NCBI RefSeq assembly: GCF_000971115.1
Contig: NZ_BBLV01000010.1
Span: 30,663-94,662, forward strand
Origin: Demequina gelatinilytica
GTDB lineage: Bacteria > Actinomycetota > Actinomycetes > Actinomycetales > Demequinaceae
Direction of reading: 5' to 3'
DNA: 64,000 nt
The position numbers were made by a program, and so were the translations under genes. The notes below the pieces were generated by a model that was given only the letters and a program-made list of their open reading frames with translations, did not search any database and was not told the origin of the DNA. Below, in pieces: positions 46,068 to 56,120 of this stretch; position 1 is the stretch's first letter, and each line of letters starts with the position of its first letter.

Positions 46068-47879
46068 TCAGGCGAGCTTCTTGTAGGTGTACGTCGCCGA
46101 GATCGTGTCCGCCGCGGAGGTCGCGTACTCGCCGAGCGCGAACGTCACGTGGACGGTGCTGGTCGTCGCCGGGAGCTTGAGCGCGCCCAGGGTCTGCTTG
46201 CCCTCGGTCGCCACGCCGATCTTCGCCGCGCCGCCTTCGACCTTGTCGTAGCCCCACAGCACGTCGCCGCTCACCCACGACCACTCGGTGGTGACCTTCA
46301 CGCTCGCGCCGCCGAACCGCTGGGCGCTCACCACATCGCTCGGCACCGGGATGGTGCCGAAGTCGTAGAGAGCGATCGAGTCGCCGTAGTACGCGTCGTA
46401 CGCGTCGCACACGACGTCGCCGACGGTGAAGTAGCTCTCGTAGCACGCGCCGATGTCGTACTCGTCGAGGTTGTAGTAGCCGTCCATGATCGTCGAAGCC
46501 TTGTACGTCAGCTTCTTGGTCGTGGTGACGAGCTTCTTCTTGCTCACGTTGACCGTGGTCCGCGCCGTCTTCTTGCTGCCCTCGGGTCCCTTGACCGAGA
46601 CGATCACGTCGTAGGTGCCCGGGACGATCGCGCCGCCGACGCGGCCGTCCCATGTGAGCGTGCGCTTCTTGGACGTGCTGAGGGTCCAGGTCTTCACGGT
46701 CTTGCCGTCCTTGACGACCTTGACGGTGCCCGTCGCCGGGATGGCCTTGCCGGTGCTGCTGGCCGGGATCACCGTGAACGCGACGGAGTCGCGGTACGAG
46801 TCCTTGGCCGGGTAGACCGTGCCGACGCTCTTCTTGAGGCCCACGCTCTTCACCGAGGTGGCCGCGACCTTGACCGTGGTGGACGCGGTCTGCTTGCCAC
46901 CCTCCGGGCCCTTGAGCGAGGCCGTCACGGTGTAGGTGCCGGGCACGACCTTGCCGCCGATGCGGCCGTCCCACGTGATGGTGCGGACCTTCGAGTTGGT
47001 GAGGCTCCACGACTTCACGGTGGTGCCGTTGCGGGTGATCTTGACGGAGCCCGTGGACGGGAACGAGGCGCCCGTGGTGCGGGTCGGGGTGACCGTGAGG
47101 CTCACCGTGTCGCGGTCCGAGTCCTTGTACGGGTAGACGGTGCCGATGCTCTTGCTCACCGCGAGGCTCGTGACCGCGGTGCGCCTGACCGTGAGCGGCG
47201 CCGAGTCCGTGAGCTCGACGTCCTCGGCCGCCTGGACCGTCGCAGTGACGGTGCCGGTACCGCCGACGAGGCTCGACGCGGGGATGATCGCCTTCCCCGG
47301 GGCATCGGTCGTCGACGCGATCGGGGTGGTGAAGGTCTTGGAGCCGATCGTGGCGGTCACCGTGCCGGAGAACGGCACCGGCAGGCCCAGCTCGTCGTTC
47401 GCGGTGACCGACGCGGTCGTCGTGACCGGCGTCTTGCCGCTCCACGAGTAGATGGTGGAGGCCGACAGGTCGAGGGACATGTCCACCGGGTTGCCGTCGC
47501 TCACGCTGATGACCGAGATGACCGGATCGCCCACGGTCGGCCGGACCATGAGCTCGTAGCCGCCCCGGTTGAGCGTGTCGACCGGAACCGTGTACGTCTG
47601 CGGCGTCCCCGGGCTGATCTCGCGGGGCGCGAACACGAGCACGGTGTCGCCCGCGCCGGTCTCCGCCACGGTGGCGCTGATGGTGGTCGCGATGTCGGAG
47701 GTGACCGTGACGGTGGTCTCGTCGCGCACGCCGTCGCCGGCGGGGAGGGCGAGGGCGTCGGCGAAGCCGATCGTCAGGGTGGCGCTGTCCTCGGCCGATG
47801 CCGCCGTGGCAAGGCCGGTGAAGGTGAGCGCGGACGCGGCGACAACCGCCAGCGTGCGCGCACCGAGACGTGTGATCAA
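46068..47879 (-). CDS. Secreted protein with two FlgD-like Ig repeats
   Basis: The 603-residue protein has a signal peptide (LAVVAASALTFTGLATAASA, cleaved near residue 30), an N-terminal beta-rich region, and two tandem repeats of about 107 residues (near 236-340 and 343-450). Each repeat holds SxGTVYPxKDS and TWDGRxGGxxVPGTY, the latter matching FlgD-type Ig folds. A Tyr/Asp-rich C-terminal beta domain follows. No sortase motif or membrane anchor is seen. The TTG at 47879 is chosen because it begins right before the signal peptide and follows GGGGGAAC. Probably a wall-associated or released adhesin-like protein. Confidence 0.8.
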   Translation of the reverse strand: MITRLGARTLAVVAASALTFTGLATAASAEDSATLTIGFADALALPAGDGVRDETTVTVTSDIATTISATVAETGAGDTVLVFAPREISPGTPQTYTVPVDTLNRGGYELMVRPTVGDPVISVISVSDGNPVDMSLDLSASTIYSWSGKTPVTTTASVTANDELGLPVPFSGTVTATIGSKTFTTPIASTTDAPGKAIIPASSLVGGTGTVTATVQAAEDVELTDSAPLTVRRTAVTSLAVSKSIGTVYPYKDSDRDTVSLTVTPTRTTGASFPSTGSVKITRNGTTVKSWSLTNSKVRTITWDGRIGGKVVPGTYTVTASLKGPEGGKQTASTTVKVAATSVKSVGLKKSVGTVYPAKDSYRDSVAFTVIPASSTGKAIPATGTVKVVKDGKTVKTWTLSTSKKRTLTWDGRVGGAIVPGTYDVIVSVKGPEGSKKTARTTVNVSKKKLVTTTKKLTYKASTIMDGYYNLDEYDIGACYESYFTVGDVVCDAYDAYYGDSIALYDFGTIPVPSDVVSAQRFGGASVKVTTEWSWVSGDVLWGYDKVEGGAAKIGVATEGKQTLGALKLPATTSTVHVTFALGEYATSAADTISATYTYKKLA

Positions 47880-48137
47880 GGTGGTGTTCCCCCAGTCGTG
47901 TTCGATTGTGCGCGCGAGGCTACCGCGCCCTGGAGATCGCCACAACGCCGCTGGGGGGTTGCTCACCTTTGTGCTGCTGCACGTGTCGCAAACGTCCGAA
48001 ATGCCTGGCAGGCATGCGGTACCGAAGCGCCCGGCACGGAAACGGGGCCGACACGCCGGGCGTACCCGGCGCATCGGCCCCGCTCTGCGGCGTCTCGCCG
48101 CGTGAACCGTGCGGAGCGAACCCCTACCTGGGGAGGC
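47880..48137. other. 258-base spacer between xfp and the secreted Ig-like gene
   Basis: The spacer holds the xfp terminator hairpin (48043-48082) and, nearer 47880, a purine-rich start region for the TTG codon. I see no further gene. Confidence 0.6.
48043..48082. terminator. xfp terminator hairpin with GGCCGATGC arm
   Basis: CGGGGCCGACACGCCGGG (48043-48060) pairs with CCCGGCGCATCGGCCCCG (48065-48082) with two mismatches, 55 bases after the xfp stop. Its stem is nearly the same as that at 46005, with GGCCGATGC on the minus strand. Confidence 0.65.
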
Positions 48138-50594
48138 TCACTCGTTGTCGCCGTCGGTCGCGAGCGCGCCCGACAGCTTCGCCTGCACCTCGGTGCCGGC
48201 GCCCGACCAGACCCACTCGGCGACCTCGGGGAGGTCGGCGCCCGTCTCGTAGGCGTAGCGCTGGGCCTCGAAGCGCTTGTCCTGCAGCTTCTGACGCAGG
48301 GACGCGGCGCGGCTGCCGAGCGACGGGACGCGGTCGATGACGTCCATGACCAGGTGGTACCGGTCGATGTCGTTGACCATCGCCATGTCGAACGGCGACG
48401 TGGTGGTGCCCTCCTCCTTGAAGCCGCGGACGTGCAGGTTCTCGTGCCCGTTGCGGCGGTAGGTGAGGCGGTGGATCAGCCACGGGTAGCCGTGGTAGTT
48501 CATGATGATCGGCTTGTCCGAGGTGAACAGCTGGTCGAACTCCCGGTCGGTCATGCCGTGCGGGTGCTCCTTCTCCGGCTGCAGGCGCATGAGGTCGACC
48601 ACGTTGACCATGCGGACCTTGAGCTCCGGCAGCTCCTCACGGATGATGTCGATCGCCGCGAGGACCTCCATGGTCGGCACGTCTCCGATGCCGCACATCA
48701 CCACGTCGGGCTCCTCGCCCAGCGGCACGTTGGAGGCGAACTCCCAGATGCCGGCGCCGCGCGCGAAGTGGTTCTCCGCCTCCTCGATGGTGAGCCACTG
48801 CGCCTGGGGCTGCTTGCCGGCCACCACCACGTTCACGCGGTCGCGGCTGCGCAGGCAGTGGTCGTAGGTCGCGAGCAGGGTGTTCGCGTCGGCCGGGAGG
48901 TACACGCGCACCACCTCGGCCTTCTTGTTCACCACGTGGTCGATGAAGCCCGGGTCCTGGTGCGAGAAGCCGTTGTGGTCCTGGCGCCAGACGTGGCTCG
49001 ACAGCAGGTAGTTGAGCGACGGGATGGGGCGGCGCCACGGCAGCTCGTGGGCGACCTTGAGCCACTTGGCGTGCTGGTTGAACATCGAGTCGACGATGTG
49101 GATGAACGCCTCGTACGAGGTGAACAGGCCGTGGCGACCGGTGAGGTTGTAGGCCTCGAGCCAGCCCTGGCACTGGTGCTCCGACAGCATCTCGACCACG
49201 CGACCCTGGTGACCCATGGGGCCGTCGTCGGGGTCGATCTCCGCGTTCCACACCTTCTGCGTCACATCGAGGACCGCCTGGATGCGGTTCGAGGCGAGCT
49301 CGTCGGGCGCGAAGATGCGGAAGTTGTCGGGGTTGCGCTCCATGACGCCCTTGAGGAAGTCGCCGAGCGTGCGGGTCGCCTCGCCGATCTCCGCGCCGGG
49401 AGCGGGCACGTCCACCGCGTAGTCGCGGTAGTCGGGCATGACCAGGTCCTTCATCAGCAGGCCGCCGTTGGCCTCGGGGCGGGCCGACATGCGCAGCTCG
49501 CCCTCGGGGACCACCGCGAGCACCTCGGGGCGCACCACGCCGTCCTCGTCGAACAGGTCCTCGGGGCCGTAGGACTGCAGCCACGACTCGAGGGTGTGGA
49601 GGTGGTCGTCGGTGTCGCGGGCGTTCGACAGCGGCACCTGGTGCGCGCGCCACGAGCCCTCGGTGCGCTTGCCGTCGATCGACGGCGGGCAGGTCCAGCC
49701 CTTGGGGGTGCGCAGCACGATCATGGGCCACTTGGGGCGGTCCATCTGCGGGTTGACCTTGGCCTCGGCCTTGATCGCCGCGATCTCGTCCATGACCTGG
49801 TCCATCAGCTCCGCGTAGCGGCGGTGGAAGGACTCGGGCGACTCCTCGTCGAAGCCCGCGGTGAAGAAGTGCGGCTTGTGGCCGTAGCCGACCATGAGCG
49901 CCTCGAGCTCATCGTCGCCGATGCGCGCGAGGACGGTCGGGTTGGCGATCTTGTAGCCGTTGAGGTGCAGGATCGGGAGCACCACGCCGTCGGTGGCGGG
50001 GTTGATGAACTTGTTCGAGTGCCAGCTGGTGGCGAGCGGGCCGGTCTCGGCCTCGCCGTCGCCCACGACCGCCGCGACCAGGAGGTCCGGGTTGTCGAAG
50101 GCCGCGCCGTACGCGTGGCTGAGCGCGTAGCCGAGCTCGCCGCCCTCATGGATCGAGCCGGGGGTCTCGGGCGCGACGTGCGAGGGGATGCCGCCCGGGA
50201 ACGAGAACTGCTTGAACAGGCGCTGCAGGCCGCGCGCGTCCTCGGAGATCTCGGGGTACGTCTCGTTGTAGGTGCCCTCGAGATAGCTCGCGGCCACCAG
50301 GCCGGGACCGCCGTGGCCGGGGCCGATGATGTACATCGTCGGCTGCTGGCGCGACGTGATCATGCGGTTGAGGTGCGTGTAGATGAAGTTGAGGCCCGGC
50401 GTGGTGCCCCAGTGGCCCACCAGGCGCTTCTTCACGTGGTCGCGGTGCAGCGGCTCCTTGAGCAGCGGGTTGTCGAGCAGGTAGATCTGCCCCACCGACA
50501 TGTAGTTCGCCGTGCGCCACCACAGGTCGATGGCCTCGACCTCGGCGTCGCTGACAGAATCCGCAGTGCGGGGGGACCAGGGCTTCGGTGCCAT
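48138..50594 (-). CDS. xfp: Xylulose-5-phosphate/fructose-6-phosphate phosphoketolase
   Basis: The enzyme splits xylulose-5-P or fructose-6-P with phosphate to acetyl-phosphate and a sugar phosphate. The 818-residue protein has the signatures [39 protein letters not shown] (TPP site), [10 protein letters not shown] and the [14 protein letters not shown] near the C-terminus. GGAGGAGAA precedes the ATG. ackA and pta lie 2.1 kb away on the same strand, so acetyl-phosphate can be turned into acetate plus ATP. A LacI-type palindrome lies 38 bases upstream of the start. Confidence 0.97.
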   Translation of the reverse strand: MAPKPWSPRTADSVSDAEVEAIDLWWRTANYMSVGQIYLLDNPLLKEPLHRDHVKKRLVGHWGTTPGLNFIYTHLNRMITSRQQPTMYIIGPGHGGPGLVAASYLEGTYNETYPEISEDARGLQRLFKQFSFPGGIPSHVAPETPGSIHEGGELGYALSHAYGAAFDNPDLLVAAVVGDGEAETGPLATSWHSNKFINPATDGVVLPILHLNGYKIANPTVLARIGDDELEALMVGYGHKPHFFTAGFDEESPESFHRRYAELMDQVMDEIAAIKAEAKVNPQMDRPKWPMIVLRTPKGWTCPPSIDGKRTEGSWRAHQVPLSNARDTDDHLHTLESWLQSYGPEDLFDEDGVVRPEVLAVVPEGELRMSARPEANGGLLMKDLVMPDYRDYAVDVPAPGAEIGEATRTLGDFLKGVMERNPDNFRIFAPDELASNRIQAVLDVTQKVWNAEIDPDDGPMGHQGRVVEMLSEHQCQGWLEAYNLTGRHGLFTSYEAFIHIVDSMFNQHAKWLKVAHELPWRRPIPSLNYLLSSHVWRQDHNGFSHQDPGFIDHVVNKKAEVVRVYLPADANTLLATYDHCLRSRDRVNVVVAGKQPQAQWLTIEEAENHFARGAGIWEFASNVPLGEEPDVVMCGIGDVPTMEVLAAIDIIREELPELKVRMVNVVDLMRLQPEKEHPHGMTDREFDQLFTSDKPIIMNYHGYPWLIHRLTYRRNGHENLHVRGFKEEGTTTSPFDMAMVNDIDRYHLVMDVIDRVPSLGSRAASLRQKLQDKRFEAQRYAYETGADLPEVAEWVWSGAGTEVQAKLSGALATDGDNE

Positions 50595-50631
50595 TTCTCC
50601 TCCAGTTCGGGTACCTCCACATCGTTCCATG

Positions 50632-50643
50632 GTGAACGTTCAC
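50632..50643. promoter_or_regulatory. LacI-type operator upstream of xfp
   Basis: GTGAACGTTCAC is a perfect 12-base palindrome with a central CG, the hallmark of LacI/GalR operators, 38 bases before the xfp ATG. A repressor here would tie phosphoketolase to sugar supply. It could also serve the divergent gene at 50893. Confidence 0.6.
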
Positions 50644-50892
50644 ATGGCGCGGCGAAGGTCCCATGCGTCGGCGAGGAGGGGGTGGGAGAGCCGCGGGGGC
50701 GTGGCTTGGCTCGGCGGGACCTTGCGGTCAGCAGCAGATCTCGCGTCGGGTCCGATAGCGGGCTGTGTGGAGGGTGGTGCGCGCGTCCAGTGGTCCTGTC
50801 GCGCATGTTCCCCCAGAAATGTGGTCTACCCGTCGAGGCGGGCAAGACCTAGCGTCTGGGTCGGCAAAGCAAGCCAATCTGGGGGGTTAACA

Positions 50893-52149
50893 GTGAGAAC
50901 GTTGTTCATGGGTGACAGTTGGGCGGGTCGCCTCACTTCGGGCGCGACTTCGTTGGTGTTGGCATTGGCGCTCGCCGGGGTTGCGTCCGCGCCAGTCTCT
51001 GCCGCGGAGGTGGACGAGGCGTCGGTGGGCGCGGGTCCCGAGGCGGCGAGCGATGCAACCGGCCTGGCCGACGATGCGGAGGCCATCGCCGCCGCGGCCG
51101 GCCTCTATGTGCAGGGGGACGCCGCGACTGCTGCGGCGCTGGTCGAGGCTGCGGCCGCCGACGAAGCTGGCGTGATCGAGTCGCTCGACAGCGGCGGGGT
51201 CCCCGTGGGCGCAGGCATGACCCTGGAAGCAGGCACCGCTGGCGCGGTGTTGACGGGCGCGGCGGGCGTCGAGCTGGGAATCGCGGTTGCCGATGCGGCG
51301 AACGACTCCGTCGCCGCCGTCGTTGACGGCGTCGCGGTCGCGCGGGAGGTGCTGCCTGCGACCGATGTCGTGACGCGGGCGGTCGACGGCGGTGTCCAGA
51401 TCGTCGCGGTGCTGGCTGACGCGTCGGCATCCACAAGCGTCGACTTCGAGCTGACGCTTCCCGAGGGCGCACGCCTGTCGAGGGAGTGGGATGGATCGGT
51501 CGCCGTGCAGGCGCCGACTGAGACGATCGTCTACGACGCGGTTGATCAAGCACGGTACGAGGCTGAGGTCGCCGCGATCGTCGGCGATGCCGAGGGTCTC
51601 GCTGCTCTCACCGATGAGCAGCGGGCCGCGATAGACGCGGTCGAGGAGCCGGCCGGGGAGATCCAGACTGTGATGGAGACGGTCGCGAGCGTGGGCGCAC
51701 CCTGGGCGGTCGACGCCAACGGTGTCGCGCTCGAGACTTCCTATGCCCTCAACGGAGACACCCTGACCCAGGTTGTCACCACTGACGAGGACACGGCGTT
51801 CCCCGTCGTTGCCGACCCCCTGCTCACCTACGGGTGGGCCATCTACTGGAACATGACCGGTGCGCAGTGGAAGGCGCTTGCCTTCTCCGTCGGCGCGACG
51901 ATCGTCGGTGGAGTGACCGTCGCGTGTCTGGGAGCGAAGATGCCAGCGTCGTGGGCGAAGATCGTGGGTAGCGTGTGTACCGCGGTGGGAGTGTCCACGG
52001 GATTCACGGCGCTGAAGAACCTGATCGACGACGTTCGAAAGTGGGCTCTCGTGTCAACGTCGTGCTATCAAGTGGCACTGGTGCGATTCAAGAAGACCAC
52101 CGCATCTCGCTACCTCTTGACGCGAGTTGATGCGAAGAACTGCGCATGA
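50893..52149 (+). CDS. Unfamiliar secreted protein with FPVVADP motif and hydrophobic C-terminus
   Basis: I do not recognise the family. The 418-residue product has a signal peptide (about 1-37, ending PVSAAE), an Ala/Val/Asp-rich middle, a TAFPVVADPLLT motif near residue 312, and a C-terminal 100 residues with a long hydrophobic stretch (ALAFSVGATIVGGVTVA region), several cysteines and a basic end. The VVADP motif occurs before C-terminal effector-like segments in other actinobacterial secreted proteins. GGGGGG precedes the GTG. Codon use is less GC3-extreme than its neighbours. With the next gene it may be a secreted peptide and membrane partner; this is inference. Confidence 0.7.
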   Translation: MRTLFMGDSWAGRLTSGATSLVLALALAGVASAPVSAAEVDEASVGAGPEAASDATGLADDAEAIAAAAGLYVQGDAATAAALVEAAAADEAGVIESLDSGGVPVGAGMTLEAGTAGAVLTGAAGVELGIAVADAANDSVAAVVDGVAVAREVLPATDVVTRAVDGGVQIVAVLADASASTSVDFELTLPEGARLSREWDGSVAVQAPTETIVYDAVDQARYEAEVAAIVGDAEGLAALTDEQRAAIDAVEEPAGEIQTVMETVASVGAPWAVDANGVALETSYALNGDTLTQVVTTDEDTAFPVVADPLLTYGWAIYWNMTGAQWKALAFSVGATIVGGVTVACLGAKMPASWAKIVGSVCTAVGVSTGFTALKNLIDDVRKWALVSTSCYQVALVRFKKTTASRYLLTRVDAKNCA

Positions 52150-52159
52150 AGGGACCCTC

Positions 52160-52609
52160 ATGACGAATGCATCCCGCGTGCCAGGTAGCTCCGTCGGCCG
52201 CGAATCCGCTTGCGACGATCGTGGAGCAGCGCGTGAGCGCAGCTGGGTCGAAGCGATCGCGGTACCGCTTGGCCTGCTCGCCGTCGCGGGCGTCGTGTGG
52301 TGGGTCACTGGCGTCGACCTGACCTTCGCGGCGATCGCGACGGCCGCCACACTTGCCTCGGCCAGCCCCGGGTACCGCCTGGACAGGCGCACCGCCGTGG
52401 CGATGGGGATCGTGGCAGTCGCGGTGGTCGCGGGTGCTGTCCTCTTGGGCGCGAACGGGTGGGGCCTCGGCGTGCAGGAGCGCCTTGCGTTAGGTCTAGG
52501 TGGGGTCGCGTGTGGCGTTGTTGCGGTCGTCCTTGTGGGCATCGTGCGCTCTCGACGTGCGCGGGACGCTGAGCACGCGTCAGCTGCACCCTCGCATCGT
52601 CCCCTCTGA
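52160..52609 (+). CDS. Small multi-helix membrane protein
   Basis: The 149-residue product has about four predicted membrane helices (AIAVPLGLLAVAGVVWWV; LTFAAIATAATLASA; VAMGIVAVAVVAGAVLLG; LGGVACGVVAVVLVGIV) with short loops and a charged C-terminus. No known family was recognised. It starts eleven bases after the secreted-protein gene, with AAGGGA before the ATG, so the two are likely co-transcribed. Immunity, export or anchoring of its partner is possible. A GCATCGTCC word overlaps its last codons (52594). Confidence 0.6.
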   Translation: MTNASRVPGSSVGRESACDDRGAARERSWVEAIAVPLGLLAVAGVVWWVTGVDLTFAAIATAATLASASPGYRLDRRTAVAMGIVAVAVVAGAVLLGANGWGLGVQERLALGLGGVACGVVAVVLVGIVRSRRARDAEHASAAPSHRPL

Positions 52610-52702
52610 CACTGGCAACGGAAACCAGAACGACACGCGGGTGGGAGGCCCGATCTCAGGGCCTCCCACCCGCGTGTCGCGGTGAGATCCGTTGCGGCTG
52701 TC
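52608..52702. repeat. 95-base inverted-repeat element, copy B (terminator-like)
   Basis: Arms GACACTGGCAACGGA (52608-52622) and TCCGTTGCGGCTGTC (52688-52702) bound a 95-base element, the same length as copy A at 13380-13474. Inside, GACACGCGGGTGGGAGGCCC pairs perfectly with its complement around a 7-base loop, making a strong bidirectional terminator between the convergent membrane-protein and ackA genes. Confidence 0.75.
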
Positions 52703-52716
52703 AGCTGGGGGTGGCG

Positions 52717-53853
52717 TCAGGAGACCGAGGCCACCGACTGCAGCGCGATCGCGCGCTCCTCGTTGGTGGGGATGACCCACACCTGGACACGCGAGGTGTC
52801 CGTCGAGATGAGCGTCGCCTGCTTCTTGCGGCCCGCGTTGCGCTCGGCGTCGATCTCGATACCGAGCTCCTCGAGCCCGGTGAGCGACTCGATGCGGACG
52901 ATGTCGTCGTTCTCGCCCACGCCTGCCGTGAAGACGATCGCGTCGAGGCCGCCGAGCTGCGCCATGTACTGGCCCACGTAGCCCTTGATGCGACGCGTGT
53001 AGATGTCGAGGGCGACGCGCGCCTCGTGGCTGCCCTCCTCGATCATCGTGTGGACGTCGCGCATGTCCGAGTGGCCCGTGAGCCCCAGCATGCCGGAGCG
53101 CTTGTTGAACAGGTCGTCGATCTCGTCGATGTCGAGGCCGGCCGCGCGGTGCAGGTGGAACACCACCGCGGGGTCGATCGCGCCGGTGCGCGAGCCCATC
53201 ACCAGGCCGTCGAGGGGCGTGAGGCCCATCGAGGTGTCGATCGCGACGCCGCCCTTGACGGCGTCGGCCGAGGCGCCGTTGCCGAGGTGCAGCGTGATGA
53301 TCCGCAGCTCCTTGGGGTCGCGGTCCATGAGCTCCGCGCACTTCGCCGAGACGTGGCCGTGCGAGGTGCCGTGGAAGCCGTAGCGGCGGATGCCGTGCTC
53401 GGCGGCGATGTGCGGGTCGATCGCGTACGAGTACGCGGCCTCCGACAGCGTCTGGTGGAAGGCCGTGTCGAACACCGCGACGTGCGGGATGTCGGGGAAG
53501 GCGGCACGCGCGGCGGAGATGCCCGCGACGTGGCCCGGGTTGTGCAGCGGCGCGAGCACCGAGAGCTTCGCGATCGCCTCCTCGACCTCGTCGTCGATGA
53601 TGGTCGGCGCGGAGAACTCCGCACCGCCCTGGACCACGCGGTGGCCTACGACGGTGAGCTGGGACAGGTCCACACCCGAGCCGGGCTCGGACAGGGACTC
53701 GATGACGGCGCGCACGCCCTCGTTGTGGTCGGTCACGCGCTCGACCAGGCCGGAGGCGAGGGCCTCCTCCTGGGTGGTGTCGACCACCTGGTACTTGATC
53801 GAGCTGGAGCCGCAGTTGAGGACGAGGGCGATGCCGTTGTAGTTGACGCTCAC
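52717..53853 (-). CDS. ackA: Acetate kinase
   Basis: AckA makes ATP and acetate from acetyl-phosphate. The 378-residue protein has the signatures LVLNCGSSSIKYQ, FDTAFHQTL, RRYGFHGTSHG, HLGNGAS and FTAGVGEN. The GTG start overlaps the pta stop (GTGA). Together with pta and xfp it completes the acetyl-phosphate branch. Its 3' end faces the 95-base inverted repeat. Confidence 0.97.
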   Translation of the reverse strand: MSVNYNGIALVLNCGSSSIKYQVVDTTQEEALASGLVERVTDHNEGVRAVIESLSEPGSGVDLSQLTVVGHRVVQGGAEFSAPTIIDDEVEEAIAKLSVLAPLHNPGHVAGISAARAAFPDIPHVAVFDTAFHQTLSEAAYSYAIDPHIAAEHGIRRYGFHGTSHGHVSAKCAELMDRDPKELRIITLHLGNGASADAVKGGVAIDTSMGLTPLDGLVMGSRTGAIDPAVVFHLHRAAGLDIDEIDDLFNKRSGMLGLTGHSDMRDVHTMIEEGSHEARVALDIYTRRIKGYVGQYMAQLGGLDAIVFTAGVGENDDIVRIESLTGLEELGIEIDAERNAGRKKQATLISTDTSRVQVWVIPTNEERAIALQSVASVS

Positions 53854-55928
53854 GCGTTGCCTTCCGGGGTGTCGAGGTTCTGGGCCTGGATCGCGGTGAT
53901 CGCGACCGTGTTGACGATGTCCTGCACGAGCGCGCCGCGCGACAGGTCGTTGACCGGCTTGCGAAGTCCCTGCAGGACGGGGCCGACGGCGACCGCTCCC
54001 GCGGAGCGCTGCACGGCCTTGTAGGTGTTGTTGCCGGTGTTGAGGTCGGGGAAGACCAGCACCGTCGCTTGACCCGCCACGGGCGAGTCGGGAGCCTTCG
54101 AGCGCGCGACAGAGGGCTCCACCGCGGCGTCGTACTGCATCGGCCCGTCGACCAGGAGGTCGGGGCGGCGCTCCTTGACCAGGCGCGTCGCCTCGCGGAC
54201 CTTGTCGACGTCCGAGCCCGTGCCGGACTCGCCGGTCGAGTAGGACAGCATCGCGATCCTGGGCTCGACGCCGAACTGCGCCGCCGTGTCGGCCGAGGAG
54301 ATCGCGATGTCCGCGAGCTGCTCGGCGGTCGGGTCCGGGTTGACGGCGCAGTCGCCGTAGACCAGGACGCGGTCCGCGAGGCACATGAAGAACACCGAGG
54401 AGACCACGGAGACGCCGGGGACGGTCTTGATGATCTGGAACGACGGGAGGATGGTGTGCGCCGTGGTGTGCGCCGCACCCGAGACCATGCCGTCCGCGAG
54501 GCCCAGCTGGACCATCATCGTGCCGAAGTAGCTGACGTCCTGCACGCGGTCGCGCGCGGCCTCGAGCGTCGCGCCCTTGGCCTTGCGCATCTCGTAGTAC
54601 TCGGCGGCGAAGCGCTCGACGTACTCCGGGTCCTGCGGCGACAGCACGCGCGCGGCGTCGAGCTCGAGACCCAGCTCCGCGGCGCGGGCACGGATCGACT
54701 GCTCGTTGCCGAGGATGGTGAGCTCCACCACGTCACGCGTGAGCAGGGACGATGCGGCACGCAGGATGCGGTCGTCGCCGCCTTCGGGCAGGACGATGTG
54801 CTGCTTGCGCGAGCGTGCGCGGTCCAGCAGGTCGTACTCGAACATGAGCGGCGTGATGACGTCCGTGCGGGCGACGTCGAGCACGTCGCGCAGCTTCTCC
54901 GCGTCGACGCGCTGCTCGAACATCGCGAGCGCGGTGTCGACCTTGAGCTGGCTCTCGCGCGACAGCCGGCCCTTGGTGGCCGAGCAGCGCCGTGCCGTCT
55001 CGAACGTGTCGAGCTCGGTGCGGATCACGGGCAGCGGCGAGCCGAGGCCCTCGAGCAGGCGGCGCACCGCGGAACGCGGCTCGAGGCCGCCGGTGAGGAT
55101 CACGCCCGACAGCGCGGGGAAGCCCTCGGCGCCGTGCGCGGCCAGGAGCGCGAGCACGGTGTCCGAACGGTCGCCGGGCACCAGCACCACGGAGCCGTCC
55201 TCGAGACGGTCGAGCAGGTTCGACGTGGTCATCGCGCCGACCATGATCCCGCGCGACTCGCGCGACAGGAGGGCCGGGTCGCCGGTGATGAGCTCGCCGT
55301 CGACGGCCTCGACCAGCTGGTTCATCGACGGCGCGATGAGCAGCGGGTCCTCGGGCAGGACGCCCAGCCGCAGCGCCTCGGGAAGGTTCGCCGCGATGGT
55401 CTCCGCGTCCGCCGGGTTGCAGCGGTTGACGAAGATCCCGGAGATGTGGGCGTGCGAGCCCACCAGCTCGAGGCGCGCCTGGTCGATGACCTGGGCGACC
55501 TCGGCGGGGGTGCGCTCGTTGCCGTGCACCACGAGCACCACGGGGGCGCCGAGGTTCGCGGCGACGCGGCCGTTGAACTCGAGCTCGGCCGCCGCGGAGA
55601 CGTCCGTGTAGTCGGTGCCGACGATCACGACGGCGTCGCACTTGCGCTCGACCTCGTGATAGCGCGACACGATGGTCGCGAGGGCCTTCTCGGGGTCGGC
55701 GTGGACGTCCTCGTAGCGGACGCCGATCGCCTCCTCGTAGCTGAGGTCGATGCTGTCGTGTCCCAGGAGGAGCTGCAGGACGTAGTCGGATCCGTCCGCG
55801 ACGCGGGCGACGGGGCGGAAGATCCCGACCCGTCCTACCTGCTTCGCGAGGAGATTGGTGATGCCGAGCGCGATGGTGGATTTCCCTGTGTCGCCTTCGG
55901 CCGATGCGATGTAGATGCTTCGTGCCAC
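53850..55928 (-). CDS. pta: Phosphate acetyltransferase, long form
   Basis: Pta interconverts acetyl-CoA and acetyl-phosphate. The 692-residue protein is the long type: an N-terminal P-loop domain (SAEGDTGKST, residues 9-18), a DRTGG regulatory domain, and the C-terminal catalytic domain (LPEGGDDRILRAA; DGMVSGAAHTTAHTI; MLSYSTGESG). The N-terminal part is linked to allosteric control in other bacteria. The GTG at 55928 is the first start upstream of the P-loop. It is co-translated with ackA. Confidence 0.96.
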   Translation of the reverse strand: MARSIYIASAEGDTGKSTIALGITNLLAKQVGRVGIFRPVARVADGSDYVLQLLLGHDSIDLSYEEAIGVRYEDVHADPEKALATIVSRYHEVERKCDAVVIVGTDYTDVSAAAELEFNGRVAANLGAPVVLVVHGNERTPAEVAQVIDQARLELVGSHAHISGIFVNRCNPADAETIAANLPEALRLGVLPEDPLLIAPSMNQLVEAVDGELITGDPALLSRESRGIMVGAMTTSNLLDRLEDGSVVLVPGDRSDTVLALLAAHGAEGFPALSGVILTGGLEPRSAVRRLLEGLGSPLPVIRTELDTFETARRCSATKGRLSRESQLKVDTALAMFEQRVDAEKLRDVLDVARTDVITPLMFEYDLLDRARSRKQHIVLPEGGDDRILRAASSLLTRDVVELTILGNEQSIRARAAELGLELDAARVLSPQDPEYVERFAAEYYEMRKAKGATLEAARDRVQDVSYFGTMMVQLGLADGMVSGAAHTTAHTILPSFQIIKTVPGVSVVSSVFFMCLADRVLVYGDCAVNPDPTAEQLADIAISSADTAAQFGVEPRIAMLSYSTGESGTGSDVDKVREATRLVKERRPDLLVDGPMQYDAAVEPSVARSKAPDSPVAGQATVLVFPDLNTGNNTYKAVQRSAGAVAVGPVLQGLRKPVNDLSRGALVQDIVNTVAITAIQAQNLDTPEGNA

Positions 55929-56120
55929 GACCCTATGGTTCCACGGATGGCCGGGACCTTCGCGGCCAGAGGTCCCGGGGGCGGCATGCCACCATGCCCC
56001 GGAACGCGCTTGTGGGCGCAATCGCACGCGGGCTTGCGTACGCTGGTCGTAGCGGTCCCGCTGAGGGGTAGGACCGCGAGTCGCGCCACCGGCACGGCTG
56101 TGCGGCCGGAGGGAGGCGCG

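Noticed and set aside
46149..50852. A very long plus-strand open frame (about 1,560 codons) antisense to the Ig-like protein and xfp
   Set aside because: Its product is low-complexity Arg/Gly/His-rich and overlaps two well-supported genes on the other strand. Such frames are expected from strong GC bias at third positions.
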